DNA of 63,752 bases from Verrucomicrobiaceae bacterium. GTDB taxonomy: Bacteria > Verrucomicrobiota > Verrucomicrobiia > Verrucomicrobiales > Akkermansiaceae. Numbering within the stretch: the first letter of the stretch is position 1; every line of letters starts with the position of its first letter. A program made the translations under genes and the position numbers. The stretch spans positions 1 to 63,752 of the forward strand of contig JAIXPW010000058.1 of assembly GCA_027485995.1 (NCBI GenBank), written 5' to 3'. Of the stretch, positions 9,314-17,785 are shown piece after piece. Below the pieces are notes generated by a model that did not search any database, was not told the origin of the DNA, and was given only the letters and a program-made list of their open reading frames with translations.

Positions 9314-9871
9314 TCACTTGTCGAGTCCGGCAAAGCCGTCCAGCGACTTCGGGATCAGCACCGTGCCGATGCTGTGCATCACGCCGTTGTTGGCCATGAC
9401 ATCGGCGCTGAAGACCTTGGATCCCTCAACCTCGACCGAGGTCCCGGCGACGGCGATCTTGATCTTTTCACCGTTCATGGTCTTCAGCTCGCCATCCTTG
9501 AGTTCGGCGGCTGTCACCTTGCCCGGGAGGACGTGGTAGAGGAGCAGCGAACGCAGCTTTTCCTTGTTTTCAGGAAGGAGCAGCTTGGTGAGGACGGCGG
9601 GGGGGAGCTTGCCGAAGGCCTCGTCGGTCGGCGCGAAGACCGTGTATTCGCCCTTGGTGCCAAGGGTGATGTCCAGCTCAGCCGCCTTCAGGGCCTTCTT
9701 CAGGGTGGAGAAGGTGGTGCTGTCGGTGATCACGGCGGTGAGCGATCCCGGAGCCACCACGGGCTTTTCAATGAGCTTCGATGATTCGGCCGTCGGCTCT
9801 GCATGGACGAGTGGGGAAAGTGCCGCGAAGGAGAGCAGCAAGGCTGCCCGTGTCAGATGGTTTGTTTTCAT
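9314..9871 (-). CDS. Fasciclin (FAS1) domain secreted protein
   Basis: A 185-residue exported protein. Residues 1-24 form a signal peptide ending in SPLVHAE. The single FAS1 domain spans about residues 45-183: FSTLKKALKAAEL, the H1 box EYTVFAPTDEAFGKLP, YHVLPGKVTAAEL, and the H2-like ending NNGVMHSIGTVLIP. FAS1 domains mediate adhesion or polysaccharide binding. ATG 9871 begins the signal peptide; the longer upstream frame has no exported-protein features. Confidence 0.93.
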   Translation of the reverse strand: MKTNHLTRAALLLSFAALSPLVHAEPTAESSKLIEKPVVAPGSLTAVITDSTTFSTLKKALKAAELDITLGTKGEYTVFAPTDEAFGKLPPAVLTKLLLPENKEKLRSLLLYHVLPGKVTAAELKDGELKTMNGEKIKIAVAGTSVEVEGSKVFSADVMANNGVMHSIGTVLIPKSLDGFAGLDK

Positions 9872-10130
9872 GGTCGTGTGTTCTAACAGGAGCTGGATGC
9901 CCGAGGGGCTTGCTCCCAAGACTGCACTATCCCGCAGCCCGATGGAGCCACCATGGGGTGAAGACCCCAGTCCATGGCGGCGGCCTTGCTGACGATCCAA
10001 TCGGGCATCATGGCCGGGTGAATCCGCTTTCTGCATCATCACGTGGCAGCTTGCAGGGTGCCCGGGAGCCGGATCGTTGATTCCATGGGCATCCGGCCAA
10101 GGCACAACTCCTGCAAGAGACCACCTCACC

Positions 10131-10595
10131 ATGAAACGCACCCACCTGTTCGGCCTGCTCCTGCTTTCGCCGTTCCTCACCCACTGCAAGGAAACCAAGC
10201 TCAAGGTTGCCGAGATCAAACAGAACGTCGCCACCATCGGGGATGTCGGTTTCGCCCGACACACCTTCGAGTCGCTGGCGCGGGGAGATTCCGCCGTCGC
10301 GGATAAGATCGACTGGGCCGTGTTCACCTCGATGGGAGTGGATTTCGGAGCCTCCTATGGGGCCTTGGTTTCCGGAGTCGAAAAGCAGAAGATGATCACG
10401 GGCTTCATCACCCAGTTCGCCACCTCGTTCCGCGAGACAGGAGGCACCGTGGAAGGCTTCAGCAACTGGCGCGTCGTCTCACATGACTCACAGAAGACCG
10501 AGGTCGCCGCCGATTCCCAAAACGGAGTGCTGACGGTCATCGTTTCCGTCCGTGACGGTGTCGAGCGGGTCTCCTCGATCAACGTGATCAAGTGA
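10131..10595 (+). CDS. Hypothetical lipoprotein
   Basis: A 154-residue exported protein from ATG 10131. The signal is MKRTHLFGLLLLSPFLTHC, with Cys19 as probable lipid anchor. The mature part has a helical region (FARHTFESLARGDSAVADKI) followed by an alpha/beta stretch ending in TVIVSVRDGVERVSSINVI. The pattern of a helix plus strands resembles small secreted NTF2-like proteins, but this is only a guess from layout. The upstream frame from 10077 lacks a signal peptide and was trimmed. Confidence 0.65.
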   Translation: MKRTHLFGLLLLSPFLTHCKETKLKVAEIKQNVATIGDVGFARHTFESLARGDSAVADKIDWAVFTSMGVDFGASYGALVSGVEKQKMITGFITQFATSFRETGGTVEGFSNWRVVSHDSQKTEVAADSQNGVLTVIVSVRDGVERVSSINVIK

Positions 10596-10843
10596 GACAC
10601 GGGCTCACCAGATTGCTTGCGAGATCCGGTCATGTGCCTCGGGCGGGGAATCGGTGGACGCCTCAATCCGGTGACCGTCGATCCGGTCATCCGGAGCTGT
10701 TAGAGCAAAACTCTCCGTTTCATCAGCCTTGTGAGAGGAAAATCACGAGAGTCACGAAGAAGCGCCAGCGAAGAAGCAATGATGAGGATGGTCGGGCGGA
10801 TTCTGAATCCAGGCGCCAAGCCGGTCGCGACGATGGCGGGACC

Positions 10844-12331
10844 TCAGGCACCCTTCCTGAGCGAGCGGGCATACTCCGTCTCTTTCAGGAAACCGGTTAC
10901 GATCCACTCGCGCATGGTCGAGTTCAGCGGGCTTCCGCAATACTGGCAGTTCACGTCGATCGTGTCGCCCACGGCCCCTCCGCAGTTCGGGCACTGATGC
11001 TGATAGAGGCCGCCCGAGGAGGTGACGACCCCCGCGTTCCTTTCCAGGATCAACACACGTCCGCGACTCACCGGACTCGGATCCACCAGAGAAATGGTGC
11101 CCTCCGCAAGAAGATCCACCCGCTGCATGGTGACGGACAGGCCCACGGCCAGGCGGTGCTTGAACCCGTCCTTGCGCGCGTCGATGAGCGTGACTTCGTT
11201 CAGGTAAAGCCGGTTGTAGACGATCTGATGGCTGGTGAGGGTGGCGGAAAGCTGGGCAAACGTCTCGTCCGAAACAAAGCGCCTCATCGCGGCCGGATTG
11301 CGGGTGGCCAGTGCGCCGTAGATCTGCATCACGGCATTGCTGGCCTTGTCCTCGATGAGCTGCACCGAAAGGTCGGGGCACTCGGTTGCGATCGTCTCCA
11401 ACTGCTCCGCCAGATCCGGCGAGATCAACTGACTGATCGCGCTGTAGGCGCTGTAATCCGCAGCCTGGGTGATCTCGGCCAGGACCCAGTCGAACTCGCC
11501 GCTGTTGACCATCACCAGACAGTGCTCGCAGCGGCAGATCTCCCCCATGCCCTCCGGCAGCGGGGACCCACAGGACGGACAAAGCGAGCCCGTGAAGAGA
11601 TCAATGCCTCCCGAGCTGACTCCCCTTTTCCGAAGGAACGACCAGTACTCGGTGAAGCCGGACTGACTCTCCTCGTTCAGACCCGGATCCAGACGACAGA
11701 TGAAGGAGTCCCTCATCCAGGCATCGATCCGCACATCAATGACATCATAGGGACCATCCTGACGGGCTGAGACCGGTTGGATGGCGGAAACACGGATGCC
11801 GCTCAGAAGGTTCTGCTGCTGGAGCAGCGACATCATCAGGAACTGCGTGGTGTAGCGCTGATAGATGCCGTCCGTGATGAAGGCTCGGGCCTTGGAAATG
11901 TCCTGATTGGACCAGGCCACCTGGATCTTCTCGAACGCCAGTCCCACTTTCTCCACGAAGGCGGGAAGCTGGAAACCAGGATCCGCCGCCTGGAGCCAGG
12001 CCAGGCTTTCGGGGTCCAGCGCAGGATCCTGATGCGGCTCGGGGGGAGCCGACTCCTCGCCCTCCGTCATCCGGTGGTAGATGACGACGATGACCACGGC
12101 AAGAATCAGGAGAATCAGGAAAGCAGACCCGGAAATCGAGCCACCAACGCCGCCGTGGCTGCCGGAACCATGAAAGGAGAAACCTCCGCCAGAGGAGCGA
12201 CCGCCTCCTCCACTGGAGCGGCCTCCTCCACCGGCACCCCCGGCCCGCGCCTGCACGAGGGCCATCCAACCGGCGAGCAGCCAGAAGGAGATCGAGAGCA
12301 ACCAGGCGGCGGGAATCTTGCGTCGGGTCAT
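10844..12331 (-). CDS. Tim44-like domain membrane protein with two zinc ribbons
   Basis: A 495-residue protein. It has an N-terminal hydrophobic signal or anchor (residues 8-27), a Gly/Ser-rich linker (30-67), a second membrane segment (68-86), then a Tim44-like/NTF2-type region (about 110-250: AFEKIQVAWSNQDISKARAF, VIDVRIDAWMRDSFI). Two four-cysteine zinc ribbons follow: CPSCG with CRCEHC (about 251-272) and CPNCGG with CQYCGS (about 445-465). Between them is a second helical/NTF2-like part. The Gly-Ser-rich linker before a Tim44-like domain is shared with bacterial Tim44-family proteins, whose role is unclear. The stop of the upstream transglutaminase-like gene is 37 bp away on the same strand, suggesting an operon. 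Confidence 0.72.
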   Translation of the reverse strand: MTRRKIPAAWLLSISFWLLAGWMALVQARAGGAGGGGRSSGGGGRSSGGGFSFHGSGSHGGVGGSISGSAFLILLILAVVIVVIYHRMTEGEESAPPEPHQDPALDPESLAWLQAADPGFQLPAFVEKVGLAFEKIQVAWSNQDISKARAFITDGIYQRYTTQFLMMSLLQQQNLLSGIRVSAIQPVSARQDGPYDVIDVRIDAWMRDSFICRLDPGLNEESQSGFTEYWSFLRKRGVSSGGIDLFTGSLCPSCGSPLPEGMGEICRCEHCLVMVNSGEFDWVLAEITQAADYSAYSAISQLISPDLAEQLETIATECPDLSVQLIEDKASNAVMQIYGALATRNPAAMRRFVSDETFAQLSATLTSHQIVYNRLYLNEVTLIDARKDGFKHRLAVGLSVTMQRVDLLAEGTISLVDPSPVSRGRVLILERNAGVVTSSGGLYQHQCPNCGGAVGDTIDVNCQYCGSPLNSTMREWIVTGFLKETEYARSLRKGA

Positions 12332-12368
12332 GGCAGCATCCGGATTGGAAAGTCACGCCGCAGGGTCA

Positions 12369-13574
12369 TCATTTCGCCTCTCCGGAGGCAATGGGCATGA
12401 TGCCCAGCTTGCGCGCCTCGGAGATCGAGATCAGCTGGATGTTGGGATCCTCCTCGCTTTCGAAGTCATCGGCATGCTTCTCAAGATCCGCTGTGCCGCA
12501 TTCAATGGCGCTCGTGAAGGTCTTGTAGGAGGCCTCGAACTCCTTCTTTCTCGCCGTTTCGGAAAGCTTCGGCACCTCCTTGACCGGCTTGAGGTTGTCG
12601 TTGCCGAGCAGGGTCGTTTCTAGCCCGTAGCGGTCCGCCTCGTCATCCTTGCCGGTGTCAAAGGCGAGAAAGCAATGACCGGGCACCATCACGAGGTAGG
12701 CTTCGATGCCGATCTTCCGCAGGATCGAGGCCATCAACACCGAGCCGTCCACGCAGTTGGCCTGCGTCGCCTTGATCGAGTCGTCGATGAAACGGACACT
12801 CTGGCTGACCACCGTCTTGCTGGGCGTGGTGCTGGAGATGTCGCTGTACTTGATGCCCCTCCGCTGGAGGGTGTTCCAGATCGCGAAGACCTGAAGGATC
12901 ACCTCATCGGGATCCTTGGACTGATAGCCGGTGAAGCTGTTCACCAAGCCACTTTTCAAGGCTTCCTTCAGGATCTCATCGACCACCGGATGGTTCTCGT
13001 TCACGTAGCTGGCGAACAGCCATGAGAAGTCCTCGATTTCCTCGCCCTTCTCGTCGAGCTGGACGTAGAAGGGGCAGTCGTTGATCGATTTCAGCACGCA
13101 GGTCTCGTTCTGCTCAGGCAACTCGCTGCCATCCACACTCACCTTGAAGGTCACCGTCACCGGCCGCTGCTGGCGGACCTTGAGCAGGGCTTCGAAATCC
13201 CAGGCCGCCTTGGGAAACACCCTGGCCATGCCGTCCTCGTCGCACCGGCTGATCGTGCCCTTCCACTTCGAGGGCTTCATGAAACCATCCACCGACATCT
13301 GCACCTCGACCTCAGCCCCCTCGGACAGCTCGGACAATTCCACGCCGATCCAGCCGTTCTCATCCCCGTAGATCGGCACGTCTCCGCCATCGGAATCATC
13401 AGCCTCCTCCTTCGCGTCCTCCGCAGCCTCTTCTTCGCCATTCCAGTCCACCGTGGCGGTGGAGACGATCGCACTGCTGAAAAGGTCCTTTTCCGTGAAC
13501 GACCAGGGCGAGAAGGAGGGGTCGGCCAGGACCGTTGAAGGAGCAAGCAGCAGGAGCAGAAGGCTGGATTTCAT
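12369..13574 (-). CDS. Transglutaminase-like secreted protein
   Basis: A 401-residue protein with a signal peptide (residues 1-17, ending VLAD). A low-complexity acidic stretch (about residues 46-64) follows. The central part, about 200-320, looks like a transglutaminase-type cysteine hydrolase: the helix with NCVDGSVLMASILRKIGIEA provides the Cys and PGHCFLAFDTG the His, with a downstream Asp/Glu possible in YGLETT. Such domains cleave or transfer amide bonds, but the substrate is unknown. It is the first gene of a probable two-gene unit with the Tim44-like membrane protein, so the two may act together at the envelope. Confidence 0.7.
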   Translation of the reverse strand: MKSSLLLLLLAPSTVLADPSFSPWSFTEKDLFSSAIVSTATVDWNGEEEAAEDAKEEADDSDGGDVPIYGDENGWIGVELSELSEGAEVEVQMSVDGFMKPSKWKGTISRCDEDGMARVFPKAAWDFEALLKVRQQRPVTVTFKVSVDGSELPEQNETCVLKSINDCPFYVQLDEKGEEIEDFSWLFASYVNENHPVVDEILKEALKSGLVNSFTGYQSKDPDEVILQVFAIWNTLQRRGIKYSDISSTTPSKTVVSQSVRFIDDSIKATQANCVDGSVLMASILRKIGIEAYLVMVPGHCFLAFDTGKDDEADRYGLETTLLGNDNLKPVKEVPKLSETARKKEFEASYKTFTSAIECGTADLEKHADDFESEEDPNIQLISISEARKLGIMPIASGEAK

Positions 13575-13722
13575 GACCGGGTGATTCAGTGGCGCGGCTG
13601 GCAGTCCACCACGAACCCAGCATCACCTGCGAGCAAAACATGGTCCGTCGACCATTTCCCACCGCAACCTTCCCGGCTTGCATCGGTGCCGCCACCTGCG
13701 AGGCTCCACCTGCAGCGGTTGA

Positions 13723-14469
13723 ATGATGATGGAACCCAATCAGACGATCCAGCCCACCTCGCGCAGCGGCTTCTTCCCGCGCACGCCCTGGACCCAGCTG
13801 ATGCAGTTGCAGGGCTCGGGGGCGGAGGCTGACGAGGCGCTGGGCAAAGTCTGCGGACTCTACTGGAGGCCGCTCTGCCTGCACATCCGCAGCAAGGGCT
13901 TCGACGCGCATGATGCGGAAGATCTCACCCAGGATTTCCTCTCCAAACTCGTCGTCCGCAATGACCTCTCCAGGGTCGAGCGGAGCCGGGGCAAGCTGCG
14001 ATCCTACCTCTACACCGCGCTCGCGCATTTCCTGGCGAACGTCTGGCGGGACCGCCGGGCGGAGAAGCGCGGCAGTGGCGCAGCGCACGTCCCTCTGGAC
14101 GAAAACCAGATGCCGATGCCGGATCCGCTCACGGAAATTGGCCCGGACGCCGCCTTCGATCGGCAATGGGCGCTGGCCCTGCTGGACAACGTCCTCAATG
14201 AACTGCGTGAGGATTTCACAAGGCGGGGGCGTCGCGAGTTCTTCGATCTGCTGTCCCCCGCCCTGACCTGGGGCGGGGGCGAGCAGAATCTGGACGAGCT
14301 CGGCGCGAAGCTCGGGCTGACCGCCGGGGCGGTGCGTGTGGCGGTCCACCGGCTGCGACTCCGCTATCGGAATACCCTTTTCAGCCACATCGCCGCTACG
14401 GTGGAACGGGAGGACCAGGTGGATGAGGAGATTCGCGACCTGATGGCGATCCTGCGCCGCGATGGCTGA
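13723..14469 (+). CDS. ECF-like sigma factor linked to Ser/Thr kinase
   Basis: A 248-residue sigma-70-family protein with regions 2 and 4 only. Region 2 includes YWRPLCLHIRSKGFDAHDAEDLTQDF, the usual ECF 2.2 motif, and LRSYLYTALAHFLANVWRDR (2.3-2.4). Region 4 is the HTH ELGAKLGLTAGAVRVAVHRL. A long spacer with FFDLLSPALTW sits between them, and a short C-terminal extension follows. The gene is 48 bp upstream of a WD40 Ser/Thr kinase on the same strand; pairing of such sigma factors with kinases is frequent in Planctomycetota and Verrucomicrobiota, and phosphorylation is thought to take the place of an anti-sigma factor. That link is inferred here from adjacency. Confidence 0.88.
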   Translation: MMMEPNQTIQPTSRSGFFPRTPWTQLMQLQGSGAEADEALGKVCGLYWRPLCLHIRSKGFDAHDAEDLTQDFLSKLVVRNDLSRVERSRGKLRSYLYTALAHFLANVWRDRRAEKRGSGAAHVPLDENQMPMPDPLTEIGPDAAFDRQWALALLDNVLNELREDFTRRGRREFFDLLSPALTWGGGEQNLDELGAKLGLTAGAVRVAVHRLRLRYRNTLFSHIAATVEREDQVDEEIRDLMAILRRDG

Positions 14470-14517
14470 ATTTTTTCGGAAACACCGGCCGGATTCCCGT
14501 GCATTCCTCACCAGCCC

Positions 14518-17500
14518 ATGGTCGCTCCCACCCCGCCTTGCTGCCCCGATTGCGGGAAACCCACGTCCGCCGATCAAACCGCCGGGCTCTGTGCGCTGTG
14601 CCTCCTGCAAACCGCCCTCACGCCCGGGGGCTGGGGGCTGGATGAGGAATCCGCCATGCAGGACGACGGGTGCCTGCCGCTGGCCGATGGCTATCGCCTG
14701 CTTCGGGTCATCGGCGAGGGCGGTTTCGGCATGGTCTATGAAGCCCTGCAGCTCGGGCAGATCCGGCGCAAGGTGGCGCTGAAGGTCCTCAAGCCCGGCA
14801 CCGCGACCGCCCAGATCCTGGCCCGGTTCGAGGCGGAACGTCAGGCCCTGGCGCTGATGGATCACCCCCACATCGCCAGGGTCCATGACGCCGGGGAAAC
14901 GGACGACGGCCGGCCGTTCATCGCGATGGAGCTGGTCGAAGGGGTCTGCATCGACGAGCACCTGCGCGGTCAGTCCGAGGCGGTGAAGCTCGCGCTTTTC
15001 ATCAGTGTCTGCCGCGCCGTCGCCCACGCGCATCGACGCGGTGTGATCCATCGCGATTTGAAACCATCGAACCTGCTGATCGACCGCTCGGACCCGGAGC
15101 ATCCGCAGCCGAAGGTGATCGACTTCGGCGTGGCCAAGGCCCTGGACGCCCCGTTGACCGAGGCTCCGATGTTCACCGCGTTGCGCCAGCTCGTCGGCAC
15201 GCCGGCCTACATGAGCCCGGAGCAGCTCAGTGCGCAGGGATCCCTCACGGACACGCGCACGGACATTTTCGCGCTGGGAAGGATCCTGCGCGAGCTGCTG
15301 ACGGGTGAGGTCCCCAGGCCGGGAGAATCCAGTCCGGTCCAGTTGCCCCGCGAGCTTGAGTGGATTTGTCAGAAAGCGACCCATCAGGACGCCGATCGCC
15401 GCTATGCCAGCGCCGACGAGCTCGCCGAGGATGTGGAGCGCTACCTCGATGGCCGAGCGGTGAAGGCAGGACCGGAGAGCCTGTTCTATCACCTCGGGAA
15501 ATGGATGGCCCAGCACCGCCTGGCGACTGCGGGTGCGGTCGTGGTGCTGGTCACCGTGGCGCTTTCCTTGAGTGCGATGATGATCAGCTTTCGCCGGACC
15601 CGCGAGGCCCTGAAGAGCGAGGAGGAGGCCCGGCGGATCTCAGCCGTGACCGAGCAGCAGATGCGCCGCAGTTTCAGCCGATCCGATTTCGAAATGGGGC
15701 TGCAGCTGGCTGAGCGCGGTCGTCCCAATGCCGCCATCGCCCAGTGGGCCCGGGCCCTGCGCACCGATCCGGAAAATGAAGCGGCAGCCATGCAGATCTT
15801 CTCCACGATCGCCTGGCAGGATTTCATCCGGCCCACCGGACCGGTGGTGCCGATGGGTGACTCCTTCGTCCGCCAGATCAAGGTCAGCGCGGATGGCCGC
15901 AGCGTGGTGGCGATCCAGAGCTCTCCGGAGACCGGAGTTCGGCTTTTCCGGTGGATCGAAGGCATGACAGCCTTCGCCGAGATGCCGATGGATCAACGTG
16001 GCATTCTGCACAACCTCGGCGTGGCGAACGGCGGTCGTCTCTACATCGCCCAAGGTGACGGGGTATTCAATCTGATCGACGAAGACGGACGATCCTCCCC
16101 TGCCCTGGCCCATCCCGGTGAGATCGCATGCCTCGCCGTTTCTCCAGATGGAAAGAGGGTGCTCACCGCCGGTGGACGCGCCGTCATCTGGCGCAACCAG
16201 GCCGGAGCTCCGATCGGCGAACCCTTTCGGGCGGAATCCACCATTGCCTTGGCGGCAGCAACCGCCGGAGCAGACAAGCTCGTCATCGGGCTGGAGAACG
16301 GAGAAGTGCGAAAGCTCGACTACGGGAGCGGCGGAGCCCCGCTCGTTTTCAGCGAACCGAGGCCCGCATCAGCCCTTGCCATCCGGGCCGGCGATGGCTT
16401 GATCGTCGCCAGTTATGCCGATGGATCGCTGCGGACCAGCAGCAGCACGCCCCCCAGACTCGGGGGGGCGGCGCAGTCCCTGGCCTTTTCCGCCGACGGC
16501 GACACGCTGGTGGCGGAAGTCCCCGGCAGCCTTCAGGTCATCGATGCCCGCACCTGGCAGGTCGTGGCGCAGATCCCTTTCGAGACCGCCCTCAAGCGCT
16601 GGGCCATCGCCGCAGACTCGAAGCGGCTCGTCACCCTCCTGTCGAATGGCGTGATGAGAGCGTGGAACCTGCAAAAGCCGACCGAGTATGAGGACCTGCT
16701 GCCAATCGTGCCGAACGCCGAGCTGGGCCTGGATCCAAGCGGTAGCTTTTGCGCGGTGGCCGGCTCGAAGCCGCAAATGATGCGCATTTACGATCTACGG
16801 AGCCACGAGCAGGCCCCGAACGTTCAGCAACGCCCCGCCAGTGATGTGTTCATCGCCGTGGATGATGCCACCGGTCGGCTTTGGACCACCAACCTCTCCG
16901 GTAAGACCAGGCCGCTTCGCCCCCCGGCTGAAAGGTGGGACATCGGCACGCTCAACACCAAGCGGAAGCATGCTGTCGTCGCCCTGAACCTCTCGCTCGG
17001 CCTTGCCCTGCACTGTGCGAATTCCAGTCAGCTCACCCTTGTTTCGAAAAAAGGCCTGCTTCAGACATGGTCCGGCAGCCAGATCAATGCCGTCGCCCTT
17101 TCCCCGGATGGCACACTCGCCGCCGCCGCCCGGACTGATGGCCTGGTCGATGTCTGGGAGACCTCCAGCGGCAAGCGTCTGAGCCAGTTCACCGCCCATT
17201 CCATTCCCGCGCTTTCGATCGCCTTCGTGGGCCGTGACCGACTTGTCACCGGGTCGTTGGATCGAAGCGCCCGCCTGTTTGACTGGCGGCAGGGAGTTTC
17301 CGTCGCTCCCACCATGACCTGCGACGGGCCGGTCATCTGCGTCACCGCCAGTCGATCCGGCGAACGCATCGCCACCGGCACGCTGCTCGGCCGATGCCGG
17401 CTCTGGAGCGGTCGCACCGGACAGCCGCTTTCTCCGGTTCTGAAAGCCTCCAAACAGATCGTCGCGCTGGCCCTCCATCCTCAGCAAACCCGACTCTGGG

Positions 17501-17718
17501 CACTCGCGTCGAACGGCGCCCTGCATGAATGGCGCTTGCCCGTGTCACCCGCCACCAGCGGCGACTGGCTGCCGGCCTGGGCCGAGGCCACGGTCGGTGA
17601 GAAACTGAACCACGAGGGCACGCTGGTGATCGATCCCGGCGCACCACCAGCCGGCTTGCCGGAGTCCGCCGCGCCGGCCTTGCAGCAGTGGCTGCGATCC
17701 CTGGAGAGCAGTCGGTGA
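14518..17718 (+). CDS. Membrane Ser/Thr protein kinase with N-terminal zinc ribbon and WD40 sensor
   Basis: A 1066-residue Hanks-type kinase. Residues 7-32 form a zinc ribbon (CCPDCG with LCALC). The kinase domain (about 60-310) has the P-loop GEGGFGMVYEA, the lysine in VALKVL, catalytic HRDLKPSNLL, the DFGVAKA metal-binding motif and the SPEQL activation-segment end, so it should be active. One transmembrane helix lies near 334-357. The outer part contains a helix with RRSFSRSDFEMG, then a TPR-like turn (GRPNAAIAQWARALR) and WD40-type repeats to the C-terminus (SPDGKRVLTAGGRAVIW, SPDGTLAAAARTDGLVDVWE, GDRLVTGSLDRSARLFDW type units). It probably senses an extracytoplasmic or envelope cue and acts on the adjacent ECF-like sigma factor. 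Confidence 0.92.
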   Translation: MVAPTPPCCPDCGKPTSADQTAGLCALCLLQTALTPGGWGLDEESAMQDDGCLPLADGYRLLRVIGEGGFGMVYEALQLGQIRRKVALKVLKPGTATAQILARFEAERQALALMDHPHIARVHDAGETDDGRPFIAMELVEGVCIDEHLRGQSEAVKLALFISVCRAVAHAHRRGVIHRDLKPSNLLIDRSDPEHPQPKVIDFGVAKALDAPLTEAPMFTALRQLVGTPAYMSPEQLSAQGSLTDTRTDIFALGRILRELLTGEVPRPGESSPVQLPRELEWICQKATHQDADRRYASADELAEDVERYLDGRAVKAGPESLFYHLGKWMAQHRLATAGAVVVLVTVALSLSAMMISFRRTREALKSEEEARRISAVTEQQMRRSFSRSDFEMGLQLAERGRPNAAIAQWARALRTDPENEAAAMQIFSTIAWQDFIRPTGPVVPMGDSFVRQIKVSADGRSVVAIQSSPETGVRLFRWIEGMTAFAEMPMDQRGILHNLGVANGGRLYIAQGDGVFNLIDEDGRSSPALAHPGEIACLAVSPDGKRVLTAGGRAVIWRNQAGAPIGEPFRAESTIALAAATAGADKLVIGLENGEVRKLDYGSGGAPLVFSEPRPASALAIRAGDGLIVASYADGSLRTSSSTPPRLGGAAQSLAFSADGDTLVAEVPGSLQVIDARTWQVVAQIPFETALKRWAIAADSKRLVTLLSNGVMRAWNLQKPTEYEDLLPIVPNAELGLDPSGSFCAVAGSKPQMMRIYDLRSHEQAPNVQQRPASDVFIAVDDATGRLWTTNLSGKTRPLRPPAERWDIGTLNTKRKHAVVALNLSLGLALHCANSSQLTLVSKKGLLQTWSGSQINAVALSPDGTLAAAARTDGLVDVWETSSGKRLSQFTAHSIPALSIAFVGRDRLVTGSLDRSARLFDWRQGVSVAPTMTCDGPVICVTASRSGERIATGTLLGRCRLWSGRTGQPLSPVLKASKQIVALALHPQQTRLWALASNGALHEWRLPVSPATSGDWLPAWAEATVGEKLNHEGTLVIDPGAPPAGLPESAAPALQQWLRSLESSR

Positions 17719-17785
17719 AAAAAATTTCCGTCCGTGTGTAACATCCGGCAACGGGCCGTGCAGTGGTTGGTGGACCTCACTGACC

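Noticed and set aside
13399..15516. 705-residue open frame on the minus strand
   Set aside because: It is antisense to the sigma factor and kinase, both with clear motifs; long antisense frames are expected at this GC content.
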